64,000 bases of DNA from Coniosporium tulheliwenetii (GCA_030247845.1 JAPDRP010000020.1:797780-861779), one strand, 5' to 3'; numbered from the stretch's first letter, positions 32,870 to 48,273 are shown. The notes: generated by a model not told the origin, from the sequence alone. Translations and numbers: made by a program.

Positions 32870-33244
32870 TATTACAAATAGATAGGTAGGGCGCTAAGTA
32901 ATACTTAGTGCTAAAAGGTTATAAGGGGACTAAGCACTTAGGTGCCACTAAGCTATACTTAGTATACTTAGTGCGATCGGGCGCTAAGCATACTAAGTAG
33001 ACTAAGTAAGGTATAAAGGTACTAGTAAAGGACTCTAGTATATAGAAGACACCGTTCTCGTTTATTAGAATAATATACTTAGCTTAAATAAGAATCTAGC
33101 ATTCTTTATAACTTAATCTAATCTCACTACGTGATATTAATCCTTATCTTATTAACTATATCTTAGTATTATTCCCTTCCTCCTTAATTAGAACCCTAAC
33201 CTTTATAGTAATCTTTTATTATTCTATAATAACGCCTCGTTACA
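32870..33244 (+). repeat. 5' LTR of the chromodomain Gypsy element
   Basis: 375 bp, TATTAC...GTTACA (TGTTAC originally, compare 60291). Same length as the 3' LTR. Confidence 0.88.
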
Positions 33245-36200
33245 CTTTAAGCACCACCTTTGTAGAATATCTAAGATTAATAACATCGATATATCTACTA
33301 TAGGATCTATTACTAGATAATCTAGAGGCTAGGTTATATAGGCCTCCTCTAATAAACCTATTAAGGTTAAGACTCCGAATAAGTATTATAGAGATAGGGA
33401 CGAACTAAAAACGTTCCTACTTTAGTGCAACCTATACATCTAGTAGAACTAAGTAAGGTTCTAAAATAATTATAAAGTTATAATTATAGTTACCTATCTT
33501 TAAGGAAAAGCATTCTAGTAGATCTAACTACACCTTAAGGATTTTTTAGAAAATTCGGATTCTAATTAGAATCTAGAAACTAGGGCTACGTTTATAAATA
33601 TAGAATCTTTTAAAGAAAAGATCTGCTAAATATTCGGAGATATTAATGCCGAATAGACTACTAAGAGAGAATTAATAAGCCTAACGTAGAAAAGCTTAGC
33701 CGCGGCCTATACCGCCTAGTTTTAACTAATTATAGCGAATACTAGCTAGGGCGATATAGCTCTTATAGCATAATACTATTAAGAATTAAAAGAGAGCGTT
33801 AAGGATAACTTAGTATAAGGAGAATAGCTAGACGAATTATAACCTATAATTAATATATTAATTCGGATCGATAACTGTCTATATAAACAACGTATAGAGA
33901 AGGCTAGAAAAAGCGCACTAGTCGCTATAGGTTATAAGAGTTAAGCGCTATAGAAAGCACGCTATAATCTATATAAGCTCTAACTTATAAAATTAGACAC
34001 TATCGAGAGACGTCTAGGACGTTTTATAAAGAAAGAATTATAGAAGGAACGGGTAGCACCTATAGGAAGGAAACCCTTTATAGGAAAATATTTTAACTAT
34101 AATTACTCGGGATATCTTACTCGGGACTATAGATAGCCTAAAAAGAAGTAAGCATTAGCTAAGACTAATAGTCTTAAGAAGATAAAATAACTCGCAACCA
34201 TGATAGCTAGCTATAAGGTAATATTCTAGACCGCATACTATAACGATAGGTGTTAAATATACCTAAGTAATAAGAACGGCTCTAGATAGTTTCCGAAACC
34301 ACTATAGGTAAAGCAAGCATTATAGGTCACTAAGAGAGAATAGAATACTAAAAAATAGGTCTAACCGTTTACGATTCGGGCCTTAGGGCTAAGTATAAGC
34401 GAATCCTAATAAGAATGGCGACTAATAGCATTCTAAGAAATATAGACGGAGGTTTTAACGATACCTATTAAGGAGCTAGAGCCTAAGAAAGAGAAATTCC
34501 CGTTTAAGGAAATCTCGGAAACAGAGTCTAAGGACTCTAAGGTTTTCGAACTAGCTCTAGACGTAGAACTAGAAGTAAGGGTACCCCTAAGGAATTCTAT
34601 CACGGGCGGGTATCTACCTAAGGTATAGCATTAAGCGTATTAGGACATATGCAAACTCATAGAGACCTAAATAGAATAACTAGAGTTTAAGGAAAATCTT
34701 ATAAAAATTAAAATTAGATTAACAATATACGAGGTATAGTAATAATCCGCTATAAGTTTTAGTAAGCTATACTAAAAAATCTATAACCTTATTTTAGGAC
34801 GACTAGTCGTAGCCACTAAATAAGTACGATAGCTTAGGTAGATACTAGATAGCATGCCCCGAATCGGGTATAAATACTATAATATAGTGCGAGAACATCC
34901 GCCTATAAATGCAAGGTTCACTAAAAAAGGAGAATATATAATACCTAAGGGAGGATATATTCCCTAAGAACTTCGATAGAAAGTTATAGCACTATAATAA
35001 GAATTCGTAGCTAGGAATTCTAAAATAAATTTAGAACGCTAGATTAACTCTAGTAAATTTAACTATAATAGAACGGAGGTTTCTACCGAGAATAAGAGCT
35101 CTAGGAGCTCTAGTTTAAAAACTAGAAGGCCTTCTAGCTAGAAGGTCGATAGAAGCGCCTATTTAAAGACTTTCGAATAAGTATAAGGTCATTTAGGTAG
35201 CCGGATTAGACTACTAAAAGTATATCCTTATAGTAATAAGATACGCTAGGATCCTCCGGGTATAAATTAAGATTAGCTAATAGTAGGCTAAGGCGCTAAT
35301 AGATTTAGGAGCTACTATAGACTTTATATTACTATAGTTTATAACCTATATGTAAATAGGTCTATAGATAAAGCGCGATACCTACTAAGTAATTATAGTA
35401 GATACTTAACTATTAGGCTATAATTAGGGATTAGTAGACTAAGAAACTAAGGTAGTTTAGTTAAGGATCGGACCTTGTATCTAGGATATATAGTTTAATA
35501 TTATGGTAATAGGAACCCATAATGTAGTATTAGGGTTACTATAGCTTAAAAATGTAAACCTAAAAATCGACTAGGCACGTAAAATACTAGACTTTTTAAA
35601 GGGAAAACTAGTCTAAATAAGCTATAAGATGCTAAAAGACGGAATAAAGATATACGCAATCTCCGCTAAAGAACTTAAGTAAGAAGTTCGGAAAAATCCT
35701 AAGTAAGTATCAATCCTATAGAGTAAGCGACGAAAGCTCGCGTCTACTATAACCCCGTTATCTATTCTAGACGAATATAAGGACTATATAAGGCTATTTA
35801 CGGATAAAGCCCTAAACGAGGCCCTACTAGCACACTAACTATAGGATTATATAATACCTATATAAGAAGGTAAGATACTAGGGAAGTTAGTAATCTACCC
35901 ACTATTACTAAAGAAGCTAGAGGCGCTCTAGGCGTACCTAGATAAGAATCTAAAGAAAGAATTTATATAGGAATCCTAGTCACCCGTAGGATATCCGATC
36001 CTATTTATTCTAAAAAAGGATAGAATATTATAACTATGCGTCGACTATCGGGGACTAAATAATATAACTATTAAAAATAATTATTTGTTGCTTTTAATTT
36101 CGGAGTTATAGGATTGACTCTAAGGAGCTAAGTGGTTTAGTAAATTCGACATTCTAGAAGCATATAGCCGGATTCGAATTAAGGAAGGCGAAGAGTAGAA

Positions 36201-39200
36201 AATAGTAATAAGAACCTATTTTAGACTCTATAAGTATTTAGTTATACTATTCGGACTCACTAATGCTCCCGCTATATTCTAAGCATATATTAATAATGTT
36301 CTAAGGAAATATTTAGATGTGTTCGTGGTTGTCTACCTTAATAATATACTAGTATATTTAAAGACTAAAGAGGAGTATATACGGTATATTAAATAAGTCT
36401 TAGAAGCGCTCTAGCAAGTAGACTTATAAATAAAACTAGAGAAGAGCTAGTTCTATTAATAGGAAATTAAGTTCTTTAGGTATATTATCACCGATTAGAG
36501 TATTAGGATAGATAATACTAAAGTGTAGGCGGTACTTAAATAGTCTATACCGAAGTTAGTAAAAGACGTATAATCCTTTTTAGAATTAGCAAACTTCTAT
36601 CGGAAGTTTATATAAGGCTACTCCTAGATTATAGCGCTATTAATGGATCTTATAAGAAAAGATTAAGAATTCTAGGAGAATAATAAAGCCGACGATGCTT
36701 TTTGCACACTAAAGGAATAGTTTAGTATAGAACTAGTTCTAATAATGTTTAACCTAACGAAAGCTATTATTATTAAAATAGATGCTTCGGACTTAGCTAT
36801 AGGAATATATCTAAATTAGTAGAATAATATAGGACGCTAGCATCTGGTGGCATTTCACTTAAGGAAGTTTAGTGGACTAGAACTAAACTACGAAATCCAC
36901 GATAAGGAGCTACTAGCTATTATAAAAGCTTTTAAATAATAGAGAGTATATCTAAAAGGAGTAAAATACCTAATCTAAGTATTTACGGATTATAAGAATT
37001 TAGTGTACTTTACTACTACTAAGGTCTTAAATCGGAAACAGGTGCAATAGTTAGAGGAGTTATTAATATTTAACTTCGAGATCCACTACCGGAAGAGCTC
37101 TAAAAATACTAAAGCGGACGCTTTTAATAGACGACTAGACTATATAGGAGAAAAAACTCTAATAGTTAGCTTAATTCTAAAATAGCATCTAGATGGAAAA
37201 ATCACTTATAATTAGAGAACCCTAGTAGTAACTATAGTAATTATAAATAACGAACTCGAGGATAAGATACAGAAAGTATATATTTAGAACGTATATACTT
37301 AGAAAGCACTTTCCGAAAACCTTAAAGGATTTAAATAAATAGATAAAAGCCTACTACTATTTAACGGACTCGTGTATGTGCCCGAGCCTAAGTAGAAAGA
37401 AATCATTTAATAGTACCATAATAGACTAACCGAAAGGCATTGAGGAATTTTTAAAATAGTTAAAGTAATTAGCCGCATCTACTACTTCCCTAGAATAAGG
37501 AAGAAAGTGAAGGAATACATCGCCGCGTATAACCTATACTATAAAATAAAACCAATCCGGTATAAACCTTACAGGCTAATAAAGATAGTAATAATACTAA
37601 TATAGCTATAGGTATTAGTCGCTATAGATTTTATTATTAAGCTACCTCTTTCCGAAGAACTCTTAACGAAGGTAAAATACGACTTCGTGCTTACTATTAT
37701 AGACCGATTAATAAAAGAAGTACGCTTTATACCGTATAAGGAATCGTCTAATACTAAAGAACTAGTATACACCTTCCTCCAAAATATAATAGTAATATAG
37801 AAACTACCTAAGGAGATTATATTAAATAGAGATAAGCTATTTATATCGAACTTCTAGATAGCGCTTATATGATAGCTAGGACTATCGTATAAGCTATTAA
37901 TGGCATGTCACTCTTAGACGAATGGATAGACCGAGCGTATAAACTAGGTACTTAAGTAGTATCTTAGAGGATACGTGGACTACTGATAAACTAATTAGGT
38001 ATTACTACTACCTCTAGCATAGTTAGCTTATAATATAAGCGTTAATAAGACGATAGGATAAACGCTATTTTATACTAACTATAAGTACTATATATAAATG
38101 TTCCACGAACTAAAAGAAGTCGAAATCCTAGTAGAAACTACTAGGCTAATAATAGAAGAAATGCAACACATATATAAAGAATTATAATAGAATATTAAGT
38201 TTCTATTATAATAGTCGGTATTTCACTATAATAAATATAGATCTAAGGGACCTATACTTAAAGAAGAGGATAAAGTTTACCTCCTCTAGAAAAACATTAA
38301 GATAACGAGACTAAGCAAAAAGCTCGACTATATTAGGATAGGACCTTTTAGGATCATTGGAAACATTAAAGACACTAGCTACAAGTTAAACCTACTAAAA
38401 GGAATAAAGATACACTTAGTGTTCCATATTTTATTACTAGAACCGGCTTTTAAGGAAGTGCTAGTGTTAAGAAAGGTACTAGACAACTATCTAATAGAGT
38501 AAGAAGGATGATACGAAGTGTAGAGGATCCTAAAGAATAGCACCAACTTCGATAATAGTAAGTAATAATATCTTATAAAATATAAGGGCTATCTAAACTT
38601 AGAAAATACATAGGAACGGCTTACTAATCTTAATAGATGCGAATAGGCTATAAGAAAGTACCTTAAATAGTTAAGGACTTAATAGTAATAGGGAATAGAT
38701 TAGGGGGTAAGCTATCCAGGGTACCCTAGGTTAAAGGAGATAAGACAAAGATATTCGAGAAGGCAAGCGGTGCAGAATTAGGAAACTCTATTAAAGAGTT
38801 AGGGGATAGGCTAGACTATCCATACTCTAGGTGCTCAACCTCCTTAATAGAGGCTAACTCGCAAGAAACAGCCTCTAAGGACTAACTCTCCTAAGCGGCT
38901 AGCTTCTAAGCGAGCTAGACGCGATAATAATACGCCTCGGTAATTACCTTATTAGCCTTATAGAGGCGATAATAAATCTTCTCTTTATAAGTATAAAGCT
39001 ACTCCTACTCCTTACGAGTAACCACTAGGTTATACTTAGCACTAAAAGAAATACATTCTATGTAGAACCCGGAATAGACGTTAATATAGTAAGAAAGCGA
39101 CTACTCTCGGTAGCGACTATAGGAAGTAGGTATAAGAGATCTAGAAGTACGAAAATAGGATACTAAGTCTTAACGGCATTTAGTCGAGGAGCGTTTAGCT

Positions 39201-39283
39201 TTTAATTTTTTAGTAATTCCGTTAGGCATGGCTAAAGAGGACACATACCTTTTAAGGATAAAAGCTAGAGGGAGGGGCAATAG

Positions 39284-39658
39284 TATTACGAATAGATGGG
39301 TGGGGCGCTAAGTAGTGCTTAGTGCTAAGAGATTATAAGGGAATTAAGCACTTAGATGCCACTAAGCCGTGCTCGGTATACTTAGTATAATTAGACGCTA
39401 AGCATACTAAGTAGACTAAGTAAGATATAAAGGTACCGGTAAAGGGCTTTAGTATATAGAAGACACCGTTCTCGTTCATTAGAACGGTGTACTTAACTTA
39501 AATAAGAATCTAGTATTCTTTATAACTTAATCTAATCTCACTACGTGATATTAATCCTCACCTTATTAACTATATCTTAGCACTATTTCCTTCCTTCTTA
39601 ATTAGGATCCCAACCTTTATAGTAATCTTTTATTATCCTATAATAACGCCTCGTTATA
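39284..39658 (+). repeat. 3' LTR of the chromodomain Gypsy element
   Basis: 375 bp, TATTAC...GTTATA, preceded by a polypurine tract and followed by target duplication CTATA. Confidence 0.88.
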
Positions 39659-42600
39659 CTATATAAGTATAGTAGAAGGGCTACGCTCCGCTTAAGGTTA
39701 AAATATAGTACTAGTCTATAATTAAACTAATCTAATCGTTGTTAAGGGCCTACTTACTACTAAGAAGCTCTCGAATCCTTAGGCTTATCTACAGGCAGCA
39801 GTTCTTCTTAGCCTTAATCTCTTCTTAGATATTAGCTAATTTCTTATCCTCTTCTCTTTCTTCGTCATCTATAGCGACGAGACTAGTCTTAACTATAGTA
39901 TAAAGGTAATATATTATAGCCTTAGCGGTGTAGTTAAATATACTAGTACAAATCGCGTTTATAGATAAACTAGATACTAACTAGTCGAGGTCTATAGGAA
40001 AGCTTCCACTAATTAATATAGCGCGCTAATAACGTGGGCTAGATAGAATAAGCTATTAAGTAAGAGTCCTATTACACGTAATAGGGCCGGCTCGATCTAC
40101 TTCTATAAGAGCCCCTTTAATAGAGCGGGAAACTAGTGTTAGTAAGCTAACCCCTAATATAGAAGACTCTAGAGAAGATAGTAGTAACTAGACGCCTCTA
40201 GGCCCGCGAGCTTCTAATCCTTAGTAGCTATATTTAGTAGTAGTTCGTTCTTCTATAATAGTTCGGGCTCGTCCTTAGATTACTAATAGTTAATAGAGTG
40301 GAATAAGTAGTTTATTCTAGTTAAAGCCTAGGCCTACACTAGCTGCTACCGCTAGTAATACATTCGAAGCGCTAGTAATCTTCCTTATACTATCTACCGC
40401 CTTATTAATATCGCTAGGTATAAGTTCTAGTAAATTTAAGACACCGTAATAGGGGTAGCTAACTTAGTAATAGAGCGCATCGTTTAGGTAAGGGATTATA
40501 ACTTATAACGTATTTAGCTAAGCAGCCTTTCGAAGGGCTAAGTAGGTAGTAGCTATAGTAAGCGAAGGGAATATTTTAAGCGCTTAAGAATTCTAACGCT
40601 CTATAATTCTATTATAAGCTTTATATAAGTAGTTGCAAGTGTTCTTAGCTTAGTTAGCTATCTACTTAACGGTTATAAATTCATTCTAGAAGATTGCTTT
40701 AGTTAATCCCGCCTAATACTAGAAGCCATCTTAAACTATATAATCATAGAATGCTTTAGCTATTTTATTCTATATATAATAGACGCTCGTAATACTATTT
40801 ACTAAGTTTAGCTACGCCTAGTACCGCTTAGGCGCGGGGAGAGCACTTAGATTTACTTTAATCTCTAGAAGGCGGCTAGGGTGAATAGCCTAGCTAATAG
40901 GTTAAGAGCCGCTAGCTATAAGTCTATAATATTAACTAGCTTACACGGAGTTCTTAACTTTCGTAGGCTAACTAAACGTAAGGAAGTTATTTGTAATAAA
41001 TCGATTAGAAGAGTTATTTAGAGAAGACTACGCTAATTCGCGGGCGCGCTTAATTTTAATTGCTTAGTAGCTAATTACCGGTCTAATTAGTGAATTCACG
41101 CGCTAGGCTTCTAATTAGTTAGTAATTTCGCATGCTAGGCTTATAAAATCGAATTAGAAAAAGCGCGGCCTTAGAATCTAAGTAATAGCGGCTATAAAAG
41201 AAATTAAGAAATAAAGAAGTAGAATAATAAGGAAACACCTATTTAAGATAAGAAGTCACTAGCTAGTAAAGGAATGTGAGAGGCCTAGACCTAAAAGAAT
41301 AGTTAAGAATATACTCTATTCATGTGCTGTTAACACCTTATAATAGACTTCCTTATAGGCCTACTAGCCTTCTCTCTCCTACCCTTAAAAGACTCTCCCT
41401 AGTCGTCGCTAAGTTCCTCCTTAAATACCTTATACTTATTCTAATTAGTATCCTTCCGCGGTATAGCCACTTCTAATAGGGGAGCCCTTAGGGTGTTTAT
41501 AGCTAAATTCGAACTATCCCTTATAGTAGGCTAGCTAGCTAGGTCGGCGGGATTATAAACCTCCTAAGACACTCTCTATATAAATCATTTAAGCCTTCTT
41601 CTAGGTATAGTCCCTTAGAGTATAGTTCTATTAAGCTCCTAAAGCTAGTATATCCCTTTATTAGGGTGCGCGACTATAATCTTATATAAGCCTATCTATT
41701 AGAAATCTAGCTTTATATTATACCTCTTTTTAAGCTTAGTATTATATAGTAGGATAAGTATTCCTACTTTAAAGCCATCTTATTAGATTATATACATATT
41801 GTTGAAATACTTCTTCCCCTATAATTATAGGCGCTATATCCGTAGAAGAGCCGCTTTAATATTACTATTTCTACGTTCTAGTTACTACGCGCGTAATATA
41901 AGTAGTTTCACTATAGTCTAGACTAAGTCCTAAGGTAGGGTCTACTAGGTGGGTACGGTGAGTTTAATAGGTAGAACCTACTTATTCCCGTAAATAACCT
42001 ATACTAGTGTTATACTTATAGAAGCTTACACCGTGGTTCGATTAGCCTAAAGAACTAAGTGTAAGTAATCCTTCTATTTAGAGCTCTAGCTAGTAATAAG
42101 CTTAGAGAGCGCGTCTATAATAGGCCTATAGCCCCGTTCCACTATTCCGTTTAACTATAGATAATAAGTAGAGACCACGATTCTTTAGATCCTATAGAGT
42201 TTAGTAAAAGCCTTTATAAGTCCTTTATTCTTAGGGCCCCTATTAACTACTAGCCGTTGAAATAGACCATATCTATATATAATATTCTTAAAAAGAAGCT
42301 TTACTACTATAGTAGAACTCGCGCTAGCTAAGGCTTAAGCCTTTATCTAGCCGGAAACATCTTCCCGTACTAGGACTAAATACTTATACCTATATAAAGC
42401 CGGCATATAGACGATATCTATAGTAACCTTCTCCTATAAGTATAATACCTAGGTAGGATATAGAGCCTCGTCCTCTATTCTAGAAGCTCTAAGCTAATAC
42501 TTCTAGTAGAATCTAATATAAGCCGAGATCTCCTTCTATAGACTATCCTATATATAGCGCTCTATAATCCTCTAGTACGTTTCTTCTCGGCTCTAGTAGT

Positions 42601-45600
42601 CTAATTCCTTATATAAGGCCCTTAGAATATCCCGCTGTTCTTCTACACCATTAACTACTTAATAAAGGGGTATATGCTTCAAAGTACGTTGGAATAGGTA
42701 GCAACCTTATATAAGATATTAGAGAGCGCGTCTCTTAAACTTCTAGAACTCTTAGGCGTTAAGATTAGTTAGATATAATAAAATAATTAGGTAGTAGGTA
42801 ATATATTAGGAATCTTTTAAGTATAAGTCTTTAAGCGGTAAGTCTTCGTTTATCTTAAATGGAGCAATCTAAATAGAGCTAATCTTAGTATTAATAAAGT
42901 CCTTAATATTCTCGTTTAGTTTATCCCGTAGTTTACTAGGATTAGGAAGTCTTCGGAATAGACTATCTACTATTCTATTCTTCTAATTAGGGATGTGGCG
43001 GACCTTAAAATCCTATAACTAAATCTAGGTAAGCCACTTTATTATAAGAGCACCTAGTAAATCCGAAGTAGCTCGATTTAATTAAGTAACTAGGGTATTT
43101 ATATCTATCTTAATAATAAAGCGAACCCTATATAGGTGTATCCGATTCTTCTTTAAAGTATAAAGTAGGCTTTAGCATTTAAGCTTTTCTACGTTATACT
43201 TTTATTTCTACTTTAACTAAATCCTACTCTTATAGCGGCTAGGGTAGCGTTTCCCTTCTCGATCTACCTATATAAGAGCCACTCCCTAGCTATTCTAGGA
43301 GGCATCTACTATAAGAATAATAGGCCTAGCACTATCTAAGTAGTCTAGCTATACTAAGGCTAGCGCGGTAGTTAGAGCTACCTTTAGCGTATATATAGCC
43401 TCTATCTATTCTAGCCCCTAAATAAAGTCCACACTAGTGCGAAACAGCTAAAAGATAGGTTTAGATACTATTAAGAAGTTCTTAATCTAGAGGCGGTAAA
43501 ATATATAAACGCCTATAAACACCCGTGCTAATAAAAGGTCGTGGTAATCTTCTTAGTTTAAAATCTTTACTACTTTAGCTTTATTAGGATGGCAACCTTT
43601 AACATTATAAATATAGCCTATAACCTTAATTCCGAGTATAAGAAACTAAGACTTAAGTCCTAATATTATAGCTCCGGTAAGTTCTAGCTTATATAGAACT
43701 CGCTTAAGCTAAATAATATACTCTAGAATAAATCTTCGTATACTAGGTAGGGTTTCTTTATTATTATAGGTCGTGCGCGGACCGTGTATACTAATATTAG
43801 CTATATAGGATATAGCGATATACGGGATAAGCACCTTAAGAATCTTAGTTATAATTCTTATAAACTATATAACTAAGTTAGTGGCTTCCTATAGTAAGGT
43901 GGTCCAGCATATAAGTCTATAGCTCTTAGTTATAAACGCTATAAGATCCCTATATAGTGTAGTAAGCTTAACCTAGTCGTACTTAGAGAAGAAGTTAATA
44001 AGACTAGTAATTACATTACTTATAAAGGATTTAGAGAACTTATCCACATTCGGTAGTAGATTTACGTCCTTCTTAGTAACCTAATTAATATATATAGCGG
44101 TATTAATTAATCGGTGCTTACTATCCTTTTTCTTAACTAAAAACTAAGGGTTTTAGTATAGACTATAGTAGGCTTTAAGCCGACCGCTCTTGATACGCTC
44201 CTAAATTATCTTAGCTACTTAGCCTTTTAAGGTATAAGGCACTAGGAAATCTAGAACCTTCTAAGGTATATAGTTAATAGTTCGAATCTTTTATAGTGGT
44301 GTAATATCCCGGCGAATGCGTCTAATCTCCTTAAAAGTCTATAATAAGGTAGCCTCTCGATAGAAGAGTATTTCTATAAAAATCTCCCGCTCTATAGGCC
44401 TAATATTAGGTCCTACTATAAGCGCGTCGATCCGCTTAGAAGTTAGACACACACTATAGGTAAGTCTAGTAATCCTTCTATAGAAGAGGTAATTAAATAG
44501 TCTAACCTAGTTTTTAGGGGCAAAGCGCGTGATTTTAGCGTAGGTATGCTCCTTCTAATTAAGTACTTCTTCTAGTGTTAAGCTATTTATGTTAGAGGTA
44601 TTAATAGGCTACACCTTATTAGCTTTTCATTTATATACTCTAGTAACTAGAACTCGATCTTATATAGCCTTAATACGGCGCTTTAGTACTAGTAGCTTTA
44701 TTAAATTACTTAGGACCTAGTGTTCGGCTATTTATATCTTTTAGATCCCGCGCTCTTATAAATCCACCCGCCTTATAGCTTCTAATATTAATACTATATC
44801 TACTCTCTTCGAGAGTCGGTAGTAGAATCTACTTAGTTTAGGTATAAATACTAATTCCTTATAGCTATACTATCTAGGCGCTACTATAGATAAGCTATAG
44901 CGTAGAAAATCTTTAGCCTAGAATCGCTAGCTAATTATAGCGCTAGAATAATTTCGCACGCTAGGCGCGTAAAATTAAGTATTATCTCCACCTAAGTTAT
45001 TCCTAACCTCATGCTACCTATTAGGAGTTATATTATATACTAGGGTTAGAGTAACTACGAATATATACCTAGCGAGTAGCCCGCTTAGTCTTTTCCTTTA
45101 TATTCTTTAGTCTAAGTAGGCACGTGTCCTCCTATATTATAATAAAACATGCGGTTCGATCTTTATCTAGCGAAGTAATCGTATAGGTTACCCGCCCGCT
45201 AAGAGTATACTTAGTATATAAGGAAGCTCTATATATATAGGGTTCTCTAAGAATAATCTTATAAATTATATAACGAACTATAAGAATAGGCATGCTAATA
45301 GTAACCGCCCTAATAGTAACCGATACTCTATATAGGAACCTAATAAAGTTAAGAGATATATCTGCTACTATAATTACGCTCTAGTTCTAGAACTCGAGAG
45401 GTATACTTAAGATAGGTAGTCTTATAGTAAAGGTAATATTCTCGTAAATAAGGTTAATCTTAGTACCTAAATTAAGGAGGGCTACTACCTAAATATCTTC
45501 CATCTAAATAACTACCTTAGGTAGAAATAGTGTATATAGTACCTACCTATTACTTTCTCGCGCTTAATAACCTCCGCCGCGGTAAGAAAGCTTATTAAGC

Positions 45601-48273
45601 TTACTACTAAGGGTTTATCTTCTCTATTATTACTAATTCTAGATTAAGTCGCCGATACGGTAGCCTTCTATTATTAATACGACTTAGCTAGCTTCTAGGG
45701 GAGTAGTTTCTATAAAAGCTTAGCAATTCCCGGTATTTTAGTAAAGACCACCTAAAGGGGTATAGAAACGGGTATATCTATAATTATCTCTATAACTATA
45801 GCATCCGACGTGTTATTATAGTCGATTAGATCCTTAATTCGTACTAGCTTAGTATAAGATTTCTTAGGTACTTCTTCTAGTAGTTAGGTGTCTACTATCT
45901 ACTACTCTAGTACCGCGGGTGTAGCGGCTTCTATAGGATTAGAAAGTGTAATTAGATTAGATAAGGTAGTCATAGATAACTCCGTAGTCTACTATAGGGT
46001 AATATAAATATAATTACCACGCCTTTTAGACTAAATAGTGGAAAGTATAGAAGCATCTTAAGCTCCTCTTAAGAGCGGCTTCTACACCTATATATTATTG
46101 TATACTAGTCCTACTAGGTGAGACCTAAAGTCCCTTTCTTTTATAACCTAAGATATAGCTATAATCTCTAAGGTAGACTAAATATACACGTCTTTCTACT
46201 AGCTAAGAAACTCTTCGTCGCTATTATTCTACTCTTTTACTTATAAATACTAATAGAAGATATAGCTATACTAGGCCTAGATACGCTTATACCCTCTATA
46301 TAAGTAAAGTCTAGGATTCATGCCGTACGACTAGTCTTAGTTAGATACTATAGGGGTATAATCGGCCTAGGGTTCTATAGTATACCTAGCTATACTTATC
46401 TTTCCGTATTTATAAAGTAGATATTCTACCGCACTAGGTTCTAGAAGTTCGTATAGTTAAAGAAGTAGTGGTTCTCTCTATAGTCGAAATAGGTGTCCTA
46501 CTAAGATTAGCGCTACTCTATACCTATGCTCTAAGCTCCTAGGTACCGCTAATAACTATAGGGCTGCATTATAGGTTAACTAGCATAATGCTAAAGCTAA
46601 GGCTAGGCCCTCTAGCTAACTACGCTATAGCCGCACATTAGAGGAAAGTGGTAAATGCCCTTAAATTAGCGTAAATATATTAAAGACCTAGCGTCTAGCA
46701 TATAACCTAAAATAGCTCTATAGAACTAAGATTTATCTTCTTAAAAGTGTCTACTGACTTATCTAATTCCGAATCCTAATAGATGGTCTTAGCCTTTAGT
46801 AGCATTAGCGGCTTAATAATCTTAGTAGTTATAATTTATAGCCTTATACTATTAGTAGAGCTTATTAATGCCGCGTTCGCTAGTATAGTACTTACTAGTG
46901 TAAATAAATCGGCGTCGTTAAGTAGATCCTAAGTGTTATAAAAGGCCTGCACCGTTTTAAGTATTAGGCTAAACTAAAAGGTACCTATCTCGCTAGCCTT
47001 AATACCGTACTTCTTTACTATAGCTATCTTAGCCTAAGAAGGTAGTCCTTTCTAGAAGAGATAGCCTTATTACCTAGAACTAATATTTCTAGCCTTAAGA
47101 ACCCTATTTAAGATGCTCTAGAATTCGCGGTAATAGGCGCGGAGGTCACTATCTTTCTACGCGCTATAACGCTAGATAAAGCTCTTAAGATAATCTAGTT
47201 AGCGCTATTACTAGTAAGGATTCTAGTTAGAGTACTCTCTTAAGGATAGCTACTAAGTCGTCCTAGTTGCGTAAGTTATACTCTAGGAGCTACTCGATCT
47301 ATTTGCTAATTAAAAGGTTATAATAATTAGGTAACTAGGCAAACCGCTACTCCTTAATAATATAATAATTCCTATATAGGCTCTAGTATACCCTTAGGAA
47401 CTCCGTGATATTCTAGCTTACGAAATAAGGGGCTCCTAGTAAGAATAGGGTAGATAAGGGGAATACCACGCTCGGAACTACTAAATAGTAAGAATAGCTA
47501 TTACCTAGGAACGTGGGGGTACTATAGCTAGGCTAGCTATTCTCCTTAGAAGGTACGCTTAATAGAGGATTAGGTACACCCTAATCGGGAAGACTACTCT
47601 AATAAGTATAAGCTATAGCGGCAGGTGGATCTAAGCGTAAGGCTTAAAGGAAGCTAAGCACTAAGTCTAGTATAACTTATAAGACTAATAGGAAAGTAAT
47701 AGAAAATCTAAGATAACTCTAAAAGATCGCTTAGTAGATAATACCGCTATTACACCTAGAATACGCCTTATACTTATATATAACCTATTTATCTTTAAAC
47801 TGCTTTTTCTATTAATAACCATAAAACCTTCCCACTAACTAAGGCCTTAAATGCTACTTCATTCCTATTAAAGCACACCACCTATAATCTATTCTACTAT
47901 CTGTGCACTATAGTAAGAAGGGTCTTAGCCCCTTTATACTAACCTATTCCTAATAAGCCGCGCACTAACCTTAGCTTCTTACCTTACTAGCCGATTGTCT
48001 AACCCGCTATCTTTTTAATAGAGGCGAGTATTAGCTCTTCTAGGTTAAGCCTATACCCTAATACTTAATCTCGACTCTCTTACTTCTAACCGCTCCTTAC
48101 TAACCGCCGGTTATCTACACTAGCTATACTTCCTACTCTTATAGGTATACCTTAGCTCCGTAACTATTTAGCTCTTACTACTACTACTATAGATGCACGC
48201 GCTTCTCTAGTTCTCTATGCTTCCCGTATCCGTAATAATAAGGTTAAGGCCCTATACTACTCGCTAAAATATA

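Larger units (their letters stand above)
32870..39658 (+). mobile_element. Chromodomain Ty3/Gypsy retrotransposon (chromovirus), full length, RIP-inactivated
   Basis: 6789 bp with 375-bp LTRs (32870-33244, 39284-39658) and a 5-bp target duplication CTATA (32865-32869, 39659-39663). Plus-strand reading: a gag zinc-knuckle remnant near 34090 (FNYNYSGYLTRDYR, with Cys changed to Tyr); reverse transcriptase near 36.0-36.4 kb (LCVDYRGLNN, WFSKFDILEAYSRIRI, then YLNNIL, where the catalytic motif should be YxDD); integrase near 37.6-38.0 kb (VAIDFIIKLPLSEELLTKVK, TIIDRLIKEVRF, then NG.TERIN and YLRGYVDY); and a chromodomain at about 38505-38670 (YLIKYKGYLNLENT.ERLTNL). A polypurine tract GAGGGAGGGGCAA ends at 39280. 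Dozens of TAG/TAA codons and the loss of both catalytic Asp make it non-autonomous. Confidence 0.93.
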
